In this document: in pieces, positions 7,714 to 17,359 of the stretch
How the letters are laid out: each line of letters begins with the position of its first letter
Position numbering within the stretch: position 1 is the stretch's first letter
Origin: Tetragenococcus halophilus subsp. flandriensis
Lineage (GTDB): Bacteria; Bacillota; Bacilli; Lactobacillales; Enterococcaceae
Direction of reading: 5' to 3'
NCBI RefSeq assembly: GCF_030161475.1
Contig: NZ_BSUG01000004.1
Coordinates: 62,001-126,000 of the forward strand
Length of the DNA: 64,000 bases
The notes under the pieces: model-generated
Database searches by the model: none
Told to the model about the DNA's origin: nothing
The model's input: only the letters and a program-made list of their open reading frames with translations
Made by a program: the position numbers and the translations under genes

Positions 7714-8508
7714 ATGAAAAAGTTCAAAGGATTTGCTCTTATGTTAATCAGTATTTTTCTATTGAGTGCTTGTTCATCTGGAGAATATAACGATGCAAAA
7801 GATGCAGACGTTGTGATTGGTTTAGACGACACTTTTGTTCCTATGGGATTTCGTGATGATGAGGGGAATTTAACCGGCTTTGATATAGATTTAGCTAAAG
7901 CTGTATTTGCGTTAAATGACACTACGGTTGCTTTTCAAACCATTGATTGGTCTATGAAAGAAACAGAGTTAAACAATGGAACAATCGATCTGATTTGGAA
8001 TGGTTATAGTCAAACACCTGAACGTGAAGAAAAAGTCGCATTTTCTGAACCTTATATGAGTAATAGTCAACTTTTAGTTACTTCTAAAGACAGTGGTATT
8101 GATTCTGTTGAAGAAATGGATGGAAAAATATTGGGTGCACAAGAAGGTTCTTCTGGTTATAACTCTTTTACGCAAAATCCTGAAGTATTAAAAGATAGAG
8201 TGGATAGCGAGGAAGCTACACTTTATGATAGTTTCAATGAAGCTTTTATTGATTTAGAAAATAGTCGCATTGATGGATTATTGATTGATCGAGTGTATGC
8301 TGAATATTACTTGAAACAAAATGAGCAAACAGATGACTTTAACCTTGTTGAAACACCATACGAAGATGAGAATTTTGCAGTAGGCATTAGAAAAGATGAC
8401 GATGAGTTATTAGAAGAAATTAATGACGGCTTTAATGAACTGCAGGAAAACGGCGAATTCGCGGAGATTTCGGAAAAATGGTTTGGTGAAGACGTTTCTA
8501 TGGATTGA
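7714..8508 (+). CDS. Amino-acid ABC transporter substrate-binding lipoprotein
   Basis: A 264-residue SBP_bac_3 protein. The N-terminus is a lipoprotein signal with lipobox LLSAC-SS (Cys about residue 20), so it is anchored to the outer face of the membrane. The ligand domain starts at DVVIGLDDTFVPMGFRD and continues with GFDIDLAKAVF, the usual amino-acid-binding layout. The mature protein is rich in Asp and Glu. It closes the three-gene importer operon and is followed by a terminator. Histidine or another polar amino acid is the likely ligand, inferred from the T-box. Confidence 0.93.
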   Translation: MKKFKGFALMLISIFLLSACSSGEYNDAKDADVVIGLDDTFVPMGFRDDEGNLTGFDIDLAKAVFALNDTTVAFQTIDWSMKETELNNGTIDLIWNGYSQTPEREEKVAFSEPYMSNSQLLVTSKDSGIDSVEEMDGKILGAQEGSSGYNSFTQNPEVLKDRVDSEEATLYDSFNEAFIDLENSRIDGLLIDRVYAEYYLKQNEQTDDFNLVETPYEDENFAVGIRKDDDELLEEINDGFNELQENGEFAEISEKWFGEDVSMD

Positions 8509-8526
8509 TAAAAATATAAAAGAAAG

Positions 8527-8560
8527 TAGGGAAGAAACTTTTGTTCCCTTCTTTTTTTTT
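8527..8560 (+). terminator. Terminator after the amino-acid transporter operon
   Basis: AGGGAA and TTCCCT pair around a loop and are followed by a long T-run. GTATAAT, probably the -10 box of ftsK, follows immediately. Confidence 0.85.
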
Positions 8561-8592
8561 GTATAATGGTTAAGAGTGAAAGGAGGGATCAC

Positions 8593-11025
8593 ATGGCACA
8601 AAAAAAGAAACGTTCAAAAAAACGTAAAACAAAAAAACAGCTACGTCAGCAAGAAAAATTAACGCTGATTGCTTTTGGATTTTTATTTATCTTATTTGGT
8701 GTATTTGCATTATTTCAGCTAGGCTTTTTAGGAACGTTGGTCGCTAATGGTTTTCGTATTATCGGCGGTAATACTTATCCCTTCCTTTGTGCTTTGTTAA
8801 TCATCTATGGTTCATGGGTAATGTTTAAAAATAACGAGCCAAGAAAGGGAAAAATATCCTATGGAGGAAAAATTTTTGGTGGCATCCTCATTTATTTAGG
8901 TGTATTAATTTTTTTCCATGCCCAATTATTCGGCAGAGTCCAGACCTCCGATCCACAATTTTTAGCAACGACTTGGCAGACTTTAGTCAGTGATATTCAA
9001 AATAGTCAAGTGAGTGCTAATGTTGGTGGCGGTATGCTAGGTGCTTTACTTTATCAGATGACCTTCTTTCTTGTTTCTAAAGTAGGTAGTTATGTAGTTG
9101 CAGTCCTTCTGCTTATTTTAGGTGCTTACTTTATAAGTCCGATGGATAGCCAACAATTATTAGAACTTTTACATGGCATAAAAGAAAAGATACAAAAATT
9201 CATTGAAGGCGACCCTGAGAAAAAAGCGCAAAAACAAGCAGATAGAAAAGCAAAGAAACAAGCAAAAAAGGAACAAAAAGAACAAAAGCAGGCAGAAGAA
9301 AGAGAAGCTGCTTTACAACAAGTAAAAGAGCAGGAAAAAAACCAAGTTCGCTCACTATCTGAGGCAGAAAAATTAGCTCAAGACCAAAAAGATGAGGCCA
9401 GTGGTGAAGCAGAACAGTTAAGTTTTGTCCCTATTGATAGTTACCAACAAAGCCAGACGACAAACAAAAAAGCAGGAAATGAAAGAAAAGATGAAGCTTC
9501 AGCCGAAGAAGCAGAAGATGATGGTAAACCACTTGAATTTGAAATCTCTCAAGAAGTTGAGGATGAAGATTATGAATTACCGCCCTCCTCTCTTTTAACT
9601 GAAGTGAAATCGACAGATCAAAGCGATGAATATAAAAAAATCGAAAAAAATATCACGATTTTGGAAAAAACATTCAAAAGCTTTGGTGTGAATGCTAAAG
9701 TCGTTAAAGCTAGTTTAGGACCTTCTGTAACAAAATTTGAAATAGAACCAGCGATCGGAGTTAAAGTTAGTAAAATTGTTAATCTTTCAGATGATATTGC
9801 TCTAGCTCTTGCTGCTAAAGACATTCGTATGGAAGCGCCTATTCCTGGTAAATCTCTCATAGGTATCGAGGTCCCTAATGAAACTGTTAGCACCGTAGCC
9901 TTTAAGGAAATGGTCGATGAAACGCCCGCTCATCCTGACCACTTACTTGAAGTGCCATTAGGACGAGATATTTCGGGGAAAATACAGACAGTTGATTTGA
10001 CGAAGATGCCCCATCTACTTGTTGCAGGCTCTACTGGTAGTGGGAAATCGGTGTCTATTAATGGCATTATTACTAGCATTTTAATGCAGGCCAAACCTCA
10101 TGAAGTCAAATTGATGATGGTCGATCCAAAGATGGTAGAGTTAAATGTTTATAACGGTATTCCTCATCTTTTAACGCCTGTTGTAACTAATCCTAAAAAA
10201 GCAGCACAAGCTTTACAAAAAGTCGTGAAAGAAATGGAAGAACGTTATGAAAAATTTGCGGCAACAGGGGTACGTAATATTACTGGTTATAATGAAATGA
10301 TTAAACAAAAAAATCAAACCGAAGATCAGAAGTATCCAACCATGCCGTTTATTGTGGTCATTGTAGATGAGTTGGCTGATTTGATGATGGTCGCTAGTAA
10401 TGAGGTAGAAGATGCTATTACTCGTTTAGCACAAATGGCACGTGCTGCAGGAATCCATATGATTTTAGCAACGCAACGTCCAAGTGTGGATGTCATTACA
10501 GGGATTATCAAAGCTAACGTTCCATCTCGTGTTGCTTTTGCAGTATCTAGCGGTACGGACTCGCGTACTATTATTGATTCCAATGGTGCGGAAAAATTAC
10601 TTGGACGTGGAGATATGTTATTTTTACCAATGGGTGAAAATAAAGGAATCCGCGTACAAGGAGCATTCATTTCTGACCATGAAGTAGAAGAAGTTGTTAA
10701 ATTTGTGACTGACCAGCAAGGGGCAAATTACGAAGAGAAAATGATGGTCAGTGACGAAGAGATCGCCAAAGATAATAAAAAAGAAGAATCCGAAGATGAG
10801 TTGTATGATCAAGCCAAAGAATTAGTCGTGGACATGCAAACAGCCAGTGTTTCCTTGCTTCAACGACGCTTTAGAATTGGTTATAATAGAGCGGCTCGCT
10901 TAGTGGATGAACTAGAAGCCAATCATGTTGTAGGAGCTTCAGAAGGTAGTAAACCACGTAAAGTTTTAGTAGACAAAGCTCAAGATCCAGCCGAAGATAA
11001 TTATCAAGACGAAGCTCAGGAATAA
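8593..11025 (+). CDS. ftsK: DNA translocase FtsK/SpoIIIE
   Basis: An 810-residue septal DNA pump that clears chromosomes from the closing division septum. A Lys-rich N-terminus precedes about four membrane segments (residues ~25-180), then a Lys/Glu/Gln-rich linker (~190-330), and the RecA-like motor with Walker [11 protein letters not shown] and Walker B-like [13 protein letters not shown]. The C-terminal gamma winged helix ([20 protein letters not shown]) reads the orienting DNA motif. The ATG at 8566 falls inside the TATAAT box, so the ATG at 8593 with AGGAGGG upstream is taken as start. It is monocistronic, between two terminators. Confidence 0.95.
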   Translation: MAQKKKRSKKRKTKKQLRQQEKLTLIAFGFLFILFGVFALFQLGFLGTLVANGFRIIGGNTYPFLCALLIIYGSWVMFKNNEPRKGKISYGGKIFGGILIYLGVLIFFHAQLFGRVQTSDPQFLATTWQTLVSDIQNSQVSANVGGGMLGALLYQMTFFLVSKVGSYVVAVLLLILGAYFISPMDSQQLLELLHGIKEKIQKFIEGDPEKKAQKQADRKAKKQAKKEQKEQKQAEEREAALQQVKEQEKNQVRSLSEAEKLAQDQKDEASGEAEQLSFVPIDSYQQSQTTNKKAGNERKDEASAEEAEDDGKPLEFEISQEVEDEDYELPPSSLLTEVKSTDQSDEYKKIEKNITILEKTFKSFGVNAKVVKASLGPSVTKFEIEPAIGVKVSKIVNLSDDIALALAAKDIRMEAPIPGKSLIGIEVPNETVSTVAFKEMVDETPAHPDHLLEVPLGRDISGKIQTVDLTKMPHLLVAGSTGSGKSVSINGIITSILMQAKPHEVKLMMVDPKMVELNVYNGIPHLLTPVVTNPKKAAQALQKVVKEMEERYEKFAATGVRNITGYNEMIKQKNQTEDQKYPTMPFIVVIVDELADLMMVASNEVEDAITRLAQMARAAGIHMILATQRPSVDVITGIIKANVPSRVAFAVSSGTDSRTIIDSNGAEKLLGRGDMLFLPMGENKGIRVQGAFISDHEVEEVVKFVTDQQGANYEEKMMVSDEEIAKDNKKEESEDELYDQAKELVVDMQTASVSLLQRRFRIGYNRAARLVDELEANHVVGASEGSKPRKVLVDKAQDPAEDNYQDEAQE

Positions 11026-11065
11026 AAGTAATTACTAAAACTGTATTTAAAATCGTTACTCAAAT

Positions 11066-11113
11066 AAAATACCTAACAGTTTCACATATAAGCGTGGAAT
11101 GTTAGGTATTTTT
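11066..11113 (+). terminator. Terminator after ftsK
   Basis: AAATACCTAAC and GTTAGGTATTT pair around a loop of about 22 bases, ending in T5. Confidence 0.85.
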
Positions 11114-11169
11114 GCTAGCCAAAAGTTTATCAGTTGTTATTTAAAAATAAAGGGAATAAAATCAATTTG

Positions 11170-11198
11170 TTGACATATGTAAACTAAAAGACTATCAT
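11170..11198 (+). promoter_or_regulatory. Sigma-A promoter of the amidotransferase gene
   Basis: TTGACA, 17-base spacer, TATCAT, about 30 bases before the start codon of the next gene. Confidence 0.75.
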
Positions 11199-11230
11199 TT
11201 TAACAAACGAAAAGGAAAGGAGAATACAAT

Positions 11231-11938
11231 ATGGGACGCCAAATTATCGGCATTTCCGCAAATGATTTACAGGATTCTGGAGAAGTCCTACATCATTTGC
11301 CTATCAGTTATACACCTGATGGTTATGTTAAGGCAGTACAAAAAGCCGGTGGTCTCCCTCTTGTTTTACCTGTTGGTACAAAAGATTTAGCCCAAGATTA
11401 TATTTCTCAAATTGACAAATTAATTTTAACTGGCGGCCAAGATGTTTTACCAAAGTTTTATAAACAGACAAAGACGGTTCAAGGTAATTATTCTGAAGCA
11501 CGTGACTATTTTGAACTAGCGTTGTTAGAAGAAGCGCTATTACAAAAAAAGCCGGTGTTTGCGGTTTGTCGTGGAATGCAGTTAATGAATGTTTTCTTCG
11601 GTGGCGATTTAAAACAAGAATTATCCTCTTTTACGAAAATTTTACATATGCAAGAACCAATTCCTAGAGAGCAACCAACACATCAGTTACTCACAAAAGG
11701 CAGTAGCATTTTGCAAGAAATTTATGGAGAAAAGGCAAGTGTTAATTCTTTTCATAATCAAGCGTTAAATCGCATTTCTAGTAATCTTACAGAAACAGCT
11801 TTTTGTCCCGATGGCGTGATTGAAGCTGTTGAAAATAAAGATCAGCGACTACTAGGTGTTCAATGGCATCCGGACTTTGCTTTTGAAGCTCAACCTAATG
11901 AGATGAAGATATTTGATTATGTGGTAAAAAGCTTATAG
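11231..11938 (+). CDS. Class I glutamine amidotransferase-like hydrolase (peptidase C26, PuuD type)
   Basis: A 235-residue stand-alone amidotransferase-fold protein. The nucleophile elbow FAVCRGMQLMN (Cys about residue 116) and GVQWHPDF (His about 213) give the catalytic Cys-His pair. The family includes gamma-glutamyl-GABA hydrolase and other gamma-glutamyl amide hydrolases. The exact substrate cannot be read from sequence and no putrescine pathway genes are nearby. Start is supported by AAAGGAGA before the ATG. It has its own promoter and terminator. Confidence 0.85.
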   Translation: MGRQIIGISANDLQDSGEVLHHLPISYTPDGYVKAVQKAGGLPLVLPVGTKDLAQDYISQIDKLILTGGQDVLPKFYKQTKTVQGNYSEARDYFELALLEEALLQKKPVFAVCRGMQLMNVFFGGDLKQELSSFTKILHMQEPIPREQPTHQLLTKGSSILQEIYGEKASVNSFHNQALNRISSNLTETAFCPDGVIEAVENKDQRLLGVQWHPDFAFEAQPNEMKIFDYVVKSL

Positions 11939-11952
11939 AAAAATATATAAAC

Positions 11953-11986
11953 AAAATTCTCAGATATTTCATCTGAGAATTTTTGT
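11953..11986 (+). terminator. Terminator after the amidotransferase gene
   Basis: AAAATTCTCAGAT and ATCTGAGAATTTT form a near-perfect hairpin with loop ATTTC. Confidence 0.9.
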
Positions 11987-12057
11987 TTAAAAAAGCCGTT
12001 AAATCGCATTTTTCAAATAAATGATAAGTATTTCCTCATTTAAATTTCAATTTTCTC

Positions 12058-12086
12058 TTGCTTTTTTAATAATTAATAATTACAAT
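12058..12086 (+). promoter_or_regulatory. oppA promoter
   Basis: TTGCTT, 17-base AT-only spacer, TACAAT. The spacer contains TTTAA (12065-12069) followed by TAATTA, which matches the first six bases of the putative TldR guide. Confidence 0.7.
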
Positions 12087-12110
12087 CTTATATAACTTCA
12101 GAAAAAGAAA

Positions 12111-12125
12111 ATAATTCTGAAAATT
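12111..12125 (+). promoter_or_regulatory. CodY-like box downstream of the oppA promoter
   Basis: ATAATTCTGAAAATT matches the CodY consensus AATTTTCWGAAAATT at 12 of 15 positions. It shares an arm with a perfect inverted repeat TTCAGAA-N11-TTCTGAA (12097-12121). CodY control of opp is known in lactic acid bacteria; binding here is inferred. Confidence 0.6.
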
Positions 12126-12149
12126 CTCAATAAAAAAGGGGCAAGTGGT

Positions 12150-13814
12150 GTGAAAAAGAAATATGTTTATAGTTTGGTTGCAATGAGCGCCTTGGTTCTT
12201 GCGGGATGTACAACAGGACAAACGCAAGATTCAGGTGAAGGTGGCGGCGAAGGTGCTTCTGGTACTTCAGGAAATGAATATACTTTTATTGAAAGACAAG
12301 AAATGCCAACAGCGGATTTATCACAGGCTACAGATACAGTTAGTTTTTCGGCCTTAAACAATGTTTATGAAGGGATGTATCGTTTAGATGAAAATGATGA
12401 ACCTCAACCAGCTGGTGCTGCCGAAGAAGCAGAAGTTTCAGAGGACGGTTTAACCTATACTGTTCAATTGCGTGAAGACGCAACTTGGTCAAATGGTGAT
12501 CCAGTAACAGCTGATGATTACGTTTATGGTTGGCAACGTACGGTTGATCCAGAAACAGCTTCAGAATTTGCCTATATTTATGAACCGGTTGAAAACGCAC
12601 AAGCTGTAATGGATGGAGATGCCGATCTGGATGAGTTAGGAATTGAAGCCACTGATGATTATGAATTGGAAATCACCTTAGAAAGACCGACAGAATATTT
12701 TGACAATTTATTAGCTTTTCCAGTCTTCTTCCCGCAAAATGAAGAAGTCGTAGAAGAAAATGGCGATGATTACGCACAGACAAGTGATAATATGGTTTAC
12801 AATGGACCATTTGTTTTAGCTGATTTTGACGGTCCAGGCTCGGATACCGAATGGGCTTATGATAAAAACGAAGACTACTGGGATGCAGACAATGTTTCTT
12901 TAGATCGAGTGAATGTGAATGTTGTTAAAGAAGCATCGACTGCTTTGAACTTATTCCAAGATGGACAGGCAGATGAGATTACATTAAGCGGTGAACTTGC
13001 ACAGCAAATGGCCAATGATCCTGATTACCTTACACTCCCTATGGCATCTACCTTCTATATGGAAATGAATCAAGAGGATGAAGATTCACCATTTGCTAAC
13101 GAAAACTTCCGTAAAGCGATTTCTTACTCTATTGATCGTGAAGCTTTAGTTAACTCCGTTTTAGCTGACGGATCGATTGAACCTTCTGGCTTAGTACCAA
13201 GTGATATGAGTGAAAATCCAGAAACCGGAGATGACTTCACTGAAGATGCAGGTAGCCAGTTAGAATATGATCAAGAACAAGCGCAAGAATATTGGGAACA
13301 AGCCCAAGAAGAACTAGGTGAAGATTCACTAGAAATAGACTTATTGGCAGATGATACAGATGGTTCTAGAAGAGCGCAAGAATTCTTGCAAGAATCCATT
13401 CAAGACAGCTTGGACGGTGTGTCTGTTTCATTAAGTCCGGTACCTTTTTCTGTTCGTTTAGATCGTTCAACTTCTGGAGATTTTGACATGGCTCTAAGCG
13501 GCTGGGGTGCTGATTATGCTGACCCAAGTGCTTTCATTGACTTATTCCAAACGGATACGTCAAATAACCATGGGCATTACAGTAATGAAGATTACGATCA
13601 ACAAGTAGATGAAGCAACCAACGAAAACGCCAACGATCCTGAAGCACGTTGGGATAACTTGGTAGAAGCTGAAAATATCATTATGGAAGAACAAGGAGTT
13701 GTTCCATTGTATCAAAATGCTGAAGCACACTTAAGAGCAGATCGCGTGAACGGTCTTGTTTCTCACCCTGTTGGTGCACAGTATGATTACAAATGGGTAA
13801 CTGTCGACGAATAG
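12150..13814 (+). CDS. oppA: Oligopeptide ABC transporter substrate-binding lipoprotein OppA
   Basis: A 554-residue SBP_bac_5 peptide-binding lipoprotein. GTG start, signal peptide with lipobox LAGC (Cys about residue 20), then a Gly/Ser/Glu-rich linker. Family blocks include LREDATWSNGDPVTADDYVYGWQR and YSIDREALV. The mature protein is strikingly rich in Asp and Glu with few Lys, as in halophile surface proteins. It captures extracellular peptides for OppBCDF. It has its own promoter, a CodY-like box, and a strong terminator behind it, so it can be made in excess of the permease. Confidence 0.95.
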   Translation: MKKKYVYSLVAMSALVLAGCTTGQTQDSGEGGGEGASGTSGNEYTFIERQEMPTADLSQATDTVSFSALNNVYEGMYRLDENDEPQPAGAAEEAEVSEDGLTYTVQLREDATWSNGDPVTADDYVYGWQRTVDPETASEFAYIYEPVENAQAVMDGDADLDELGIEATDDYELEITLERPTEYFDNLLAFPVFFPQNEEVVEENGDDYAQTSDNMVYNGPFVLADFDGPGSDTEWAYDKNEDYWDADNVSLDRVNVNVVKEASTALNLFQDGQADEITLSGELAQQMANDPDYLTLPMASTFYMEMNQEDEDSPFANENFRKAISYSIDREALVNSVLADGSIEPSGLVPSDMSENPETGDDFTEDAGSQLEYDQEQAQEYWEQAQEELGEDSLEIDLLADDTDGSRRAQEFLQESIQDSLDGVSVSLSPVPFSVRLDRSTSGDFDMALSGWGADYADPSAFIDLFQTDTSNNHGHYSNEDYDQQVDEATNENANDPEARWDNLVEAENIIMEEQGVVPLYQNAEAHLRADRVNGLVSHPVGAQYDYKWVTVDE

Positions 13815-13841
13815 TTTGCACGCTAACTTGAAGATAAAAAT

Positions 13842-13888
13842 AGACTGAGACAACCAACTGCTTTATTGCAGTGTCTCAGTCTTTATTG
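13842..13888 (+). terminator. Terminator after oppA
   Basis: AGACTGAGACA and TGTCTCAGTCT pair perfectly, followed by a T-rich run. It probably serves the convergent DUF3899 gene too. Confidence 0.9.
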
Positions 13889-14224
13889 TTAGAAAATTGC
13901 CAATAGTAAAGTCAACAGGCTTAATAAAAGTAGTATTCCGGCTGGTTCTAGCCAAAAACGAAAGCTGGAGCGACCGACTTCTGACAATTTCATACCTTCT
14001 GTTTTTGTTTTTTTATTTCTTTTCTTGAAAGAACGCTGAAAATTATCGAAAAAACCAGAAGAAAATACCCAAAGAAAACCGCCGATAATCAGAAAAAATA
14101 AAGTAAATAGAAATAAGTTATCTGATAAAGCAGTAAGGGAAAAATCTTTTTGGATGATCGTGAGTAATATACTAACTAACAAACTTGTTAGGCTGATGAT
14201 CCAAGAACTTTTTTTAAATCTCAT
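13889..14224 (-). CDS. DUF3899-like small membrane protein
   Basis: A 111-residue protein with three hydrophobic segments (about residues 8-25, 35-55 and 90-111) separated by a basic loop containing FKKRNKKTK. This size and layout resemble DUF3899 of Firmicutes, function unknown. It lies antisense between oppA and oppB, breaking the opp cluster. GGAGG is about 5 bases from the ATG on the minus strand. The assignment to the family is tentative; that it is a membrane protein is clear. Confidence 0.65.
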   Translation of the reverse strand: MRFKKSSWIISLTSLLVSILLTIIQKDFSLTALSDNLFLFTLFFLIIGGFLWVFSSGFFDNFQRSFKKRNKKTKTEGMKLSEVGRSSFRFWLEPAGILLLLSLLTLLLAIF

Positions 14225-14313
14225 AAGGAGGTACCTCTCTTAGCTATAAAAATAAAGATAGATTTAATGTATAAAAATATTGTTTAGAAGTCAAAGAAAT
14301 AGGAGGAAAAAAC

Positions 14314-15255
14314 GTGAACGATTTTATAAAATATTTATTACAGCGCGTGTTTTTCATGGTGATTACATTATGGTTGATTGCAACGATCACGTTTTTCATG
14401 ATGCAGTTTTTGCCAGGTACACCTTATACCAACGCTGAAAGATTAAGCCCAGAACAAATTGCCTTATTAAATGAACAAATGGGGCTAGATCAACCGATGA
14501 TTGTACAATACGGGGAATATTTGGTAAATATTATGCAAGGTGATTTTGGTATTTCTTTCCAATTTAAAAACCAAGCAGTGTCTAGTCTGCTAGGTGGTCG
14601 TATTGGTCCATCTCTTCAATTAGGGATTCAAGCTATTGGACTTGGAACGATCTTTGGAATTGTTTTAGGAACGATTTCTGCCATGAAGCAAAATACATGG
14701 GTGGATACTTTAAGTACTTTGATTGCCATCTTAGGACGCTCTATTCCTAACTTTGTATTTGCTGTATTATTGCAATACGTTTTTGCGATTAAACTAGAAA
14801 TTCTACCGATTGCAAGATGGGATAGTTTTGCCTATACGATTTTACCTACTTTAGCGTTAGCAATGGCACCACTAGCGGATTCAGCCCGTTTTATACGTAC
14901 TGAAATGGTCGAAGTATTACATAGTGACCAAGTTGAATTAGCGAAATCAAAAGGACTAAGTCGTTGGGAACGAGCATTTAAGCATGGGTTGCGTAACAGC
15001 TTAATTCCAATATTGACTTTATTAGGACCACTAGCAGTTGCCTTAATGACTGGATCACTTGTGGTTGAAAACATCTTTGCGATACCAGGTATTGGAGAGC
15101 AATTTGTTAAATCAATTATGACCAATGACTATCCAACAATTATGGCAGTAACGATTCTTTATTCTACGATGTTAGTGTCGATTATCTTTGTTGTTGACGT
15201 ATTATACGGTATTGTTGATCCTCGTATTCGTATTTCAGAAGGGAGTCGTGGATAA
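14314..15255 (+). CDS. oppB: Oligopeptide ABC transporter permease OppB
   Basis: A 313-residue integral membrane permease with about six transmembrane segments. The N-terminal MNDFIKYLLQRVFFMVITLW and the C-terminal DVLYGIVDPRIR are typical of OppB/DppB. The EAA-type loop for ATPase contact reads ELAKSKGLSRWERAFKHGLR. GTG start with AGGAGG upstream. The gene begins a new transcription unit behind the antisense gene and overlaps oppC by one base (TAATG), so translation is coupled. Confidence 0.95.
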   Translation: MNDFIKYLLQRVFFMVITLWLIATITFFMMQFLPGTPYTNAERLSPEQIALLNEQMGLDQPMIVQYGEYLVNIMQGDFGISFQFKNQAVSSLLGGRIGPSLQLGIQAIGLGTIFGIVLGTISAMKQNTWVDTLSTLIAILGRSIPNFVFAVLLQYVFAIKLEILPIARWDSFAYTILPTLALAMAPLADSARFIRTEMVEVLHSDQVELAKSKGLSRWERAFKHGLRNSLIPILTLLGPLAVALMTGSLVVENIFAIPGIGEQFVKSIMTNDYPTIMAVTILYSTMLVSIIFVVDVLYGIVDPRIRISEGSRG

Positions 15256-16298
15256 TGGAAGATAAAAATTATAAAAACGACCAAATCACTCAAATTCCAG
15301 CTTCTGAGTTTGAACCCTTGGAAAAAAGTACAAAGGTTGAACGTGAAGCGATTACAGCTCCCTCGCTAAACTTTTTACAAGATTCATGGCGTCGATTAAA
15401 GAAAAATAAAGCAGCTGTTTTTTCTTCTGTTTTTCTTATCATTGTACTGCTCATCTCAGTCGTAACTATTTTTGCTACACCGCATGATCCAACTGAACAA
15501 AATTCTAGCTATATTAATTTGCCTCCCAAGATACCTGGCATTGATATTAATGGTTTAAATGGGGTATCTGAAGTTGGCGGAGAAATGGTGGATCGCTATG
15601 AAGCTGCTGATGTACCAGAAGATGTTCATTTTTATTTAGGAACAGATGGTTTAGGACGTGATTTACTAAGTCGTTTATTCATGGGTGTGCGAATTTCATT
15701 AATGATTGCTTTTATTGCAGCGGCACTAGATATTCTCTTCGGGGTCAGTTATGGCGTCATTTCGGGTCTATTAGGCGGCAGAGTGGATAACTATATGCAG
15801 CGAGTCATCGAAGTTTTAGCCGGGATTCCTAACCTCGTTGTAATGATCTTGATGTTAGTGGTGTTTAATCCAGGGATTTTCTCAATTGTTGCAGCAATGG
15901 CGATTACCAACTGGATACCGATGGCCAGGATTGCTCGAGCCCAGACGCTTAAATTAAAAGATCAGGAATTTGTTTTAGCGGCCACCACATTAGGAGAAAG
16001 TAGGACAAAAATTGCTTTTAAACATATTTTACCTAATATTTCTAGCGTCATTATTGTACAAATGATGTTTAGTATTCCAGAAGCTATTTTCTTTGAAGCC
16101 TTCTTAAGCTTTATCGGGATTGGGCTAACGCCTCCTACTGCATCTCTTGGTACATTGTTAAATGAAGGATATAAGACTTTCTTATTCTTGCCTTATCAAA
16201 TGGCTATACCTGCAGCTGTTTTGTCCGTTATTATGATTGGATTTAATTTACTAGCAGATGGCTTACGAGATGCGTTTGATCCGAAGATGAAGGAGTGA
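15255..16298 (+). CDS. oppC: Oligopeptide ABC transporter permease OppC
   Basis: A 347-residue permease partner of OppB. A charged cytoplasmic N-terminus of about 45 residues containing LQDSWRRLKKNKAAVFSS leads into the first membrane segment. A large external loop follows, then GTDGLGRDLLSRLFMGVRIS, a block diagnostic of OppC/DppC, and five more segments. The EAA loop reads VLAATTLGESRTKIAFKHIL. The start overlaps the oppB stop and the end overlaps the oppD ribosome site. Confidence 0.95.
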   Translation: MEDKNYKNDQITQIPASEFEPLEKSTKVEREAITAPSLNFLQDSWRRLKKNKAAVFSSVFLIIVLLISVVTIFATPHDPTEQNSSYINLPPKIPGIDINGLNGVSEVGGEMVDRYEAADVPEDVHFYLGTDGLGRDLLSRLFMGVRISLMIAFIAAALDILFGVSYGVISGLLGGRVDNYMQRVIEVLAGIPNLVVMILMLVVFNPGIFSIVAAMAITNWIPMARIARAQTLKLKDQEFVLAATTLGESRTKIAFKHILPNISSVIIVQMMFSIPEAIFFEAFLSFIGIGLTPPTASLGTLLNEGYKTFLFLPYQMAIPAAVLSVIMIGFNLLADGLRDAFDPKMKE

Positions 16299-16300
16299 TT

Positions 16301-17359
16301 ATGGTGAAAAAAGTTTTAGAAGTCAAAGATTTAGAAATTTCATTTACCACTTATGCAGGAAAGGTTCAAGCGATTCGTGATGTAAGTTTTGATTTATACG
16401 AAGGTGAAACGCTAGCGATCGTTGGTGAATCAGGTAGTGGGAAATCAGTAACAACACGAAGTATTATGGGTTTATTAGCGGAAAATGCAGTTGTTGAAAA
16501 TGGTCAAATTTTATTTAATGATGAAGATATTTTAAAAAATTCGGAGAAACGAATGCAAAAGATTCGAGGTAAAGATATCTCGATGATTTTCCAAGATCCT
16601 ATGACTTCATTAGATCCAACAATGAAGGTTGGAAAACAAGTCGCTGAATCATTATTAAAACATACCAAAGTATCGAAAAAAGACGCTTTGCAGAAGGCTT
16701 TAGAGCTATTAGAACTTGTAGGGATTCCTAATGCTAAAAAAAGATTAAAAAATTATCCTCATCAATTTTCCGGTGGACAACGCCAACGAATTGTTATTGC
16801 TGTAGCCTTGATTTGTTATCCAGAAATATTAATAGCTGATGAACCTACTACTGCTTTGGATGTGACAATTCAAGCGCAAATTTTAGAACTATTAAAAGAT
16901 ATCCAACAAAAAGTTAATTCTTCGATTATCTTTATTACCCATGATTTGGGCGTAGTAGCTAATGTAGCAGATCGTGTAGCTGTGATGTATGCAGGCAAAA
17001 TCGTAGAAATTGGGACAGCTGCTGAGATCTTTTATAACCCACAACATCCATATACTTGGGGGCTTTTAGGCTCTATGCCAACCTTGGAAGGTATAGACGA
17101 ACGTTTGTATGCTATACCAGGGACGCCGCCGGATTTGTTAGAACCACCAACCGGGGATGCTTTTTATCCTAGAAATGAGTATGCGATGAAAATCGATACT
17201 CAAAAACAACCACCCTTTTTTGAATTATCTAAAACTCACAAAGCAGCTACCTGGTTGTTAGCACCGCAAGCGCCGAAGGTAGAACCACCTAAAGAAATTG
17301 TGATGCGTTGGGAAGCATTCAAAAAGAAACAACAGCCGGAAACGGAGGAAAGTAAATGA
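16301..17359 (+). CDS. oppD: Oligopeptide ABC transporter ATP-binding protein OppD
   Basis: A 352-residue ATPase. Walker A GESGSGKSVT, signature FSGGQRQRIVIA, Walker B ILIADEPTTALD, and the oligopeptide ATPase C-terminal domain with NPQHPYTWGLLGSMP. In many OppD proteins this tail carries an Fe-S-binding Cys cluster; here no such Cys cluster is visible in the tail. ATG 16301 with AGGAG five bases upstream is preferred over the GTG at 16295 that overlaps the oppC stop. It ends in an ATGA overlap with oppF. Confidence 0.93.
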   Translation: MVKKVLEVKDLEISFTTYAGKVQAIRDVSFDLYEGETLAIVGESGSGKSVTTRSIMGLLAENAVVENGQILFNDEDILKNSEKRMQKIRGKDISMIFQDPMTSLDPTMKVGKQVAESLLKHTKVSKKDALQKALELLELVGIPNAKKRLKNYPHQFSGGQRQRIVIAVALICYPEILIADEPTTALDVTIQAQILELLKDIQQKVNSSIIFITHDLGVVANVADRVAVMYAGKIVEIGTAAEIFYNPQHPYTWGLLGSMPTLEGIDERLYAIPGTPPDLLEPPTGDAFYPRNEYAMKIDTQKQPPFFELSKTHKAATWLLAPQAPKVEPPKEIVMRWEAFKKKQQPETEESK

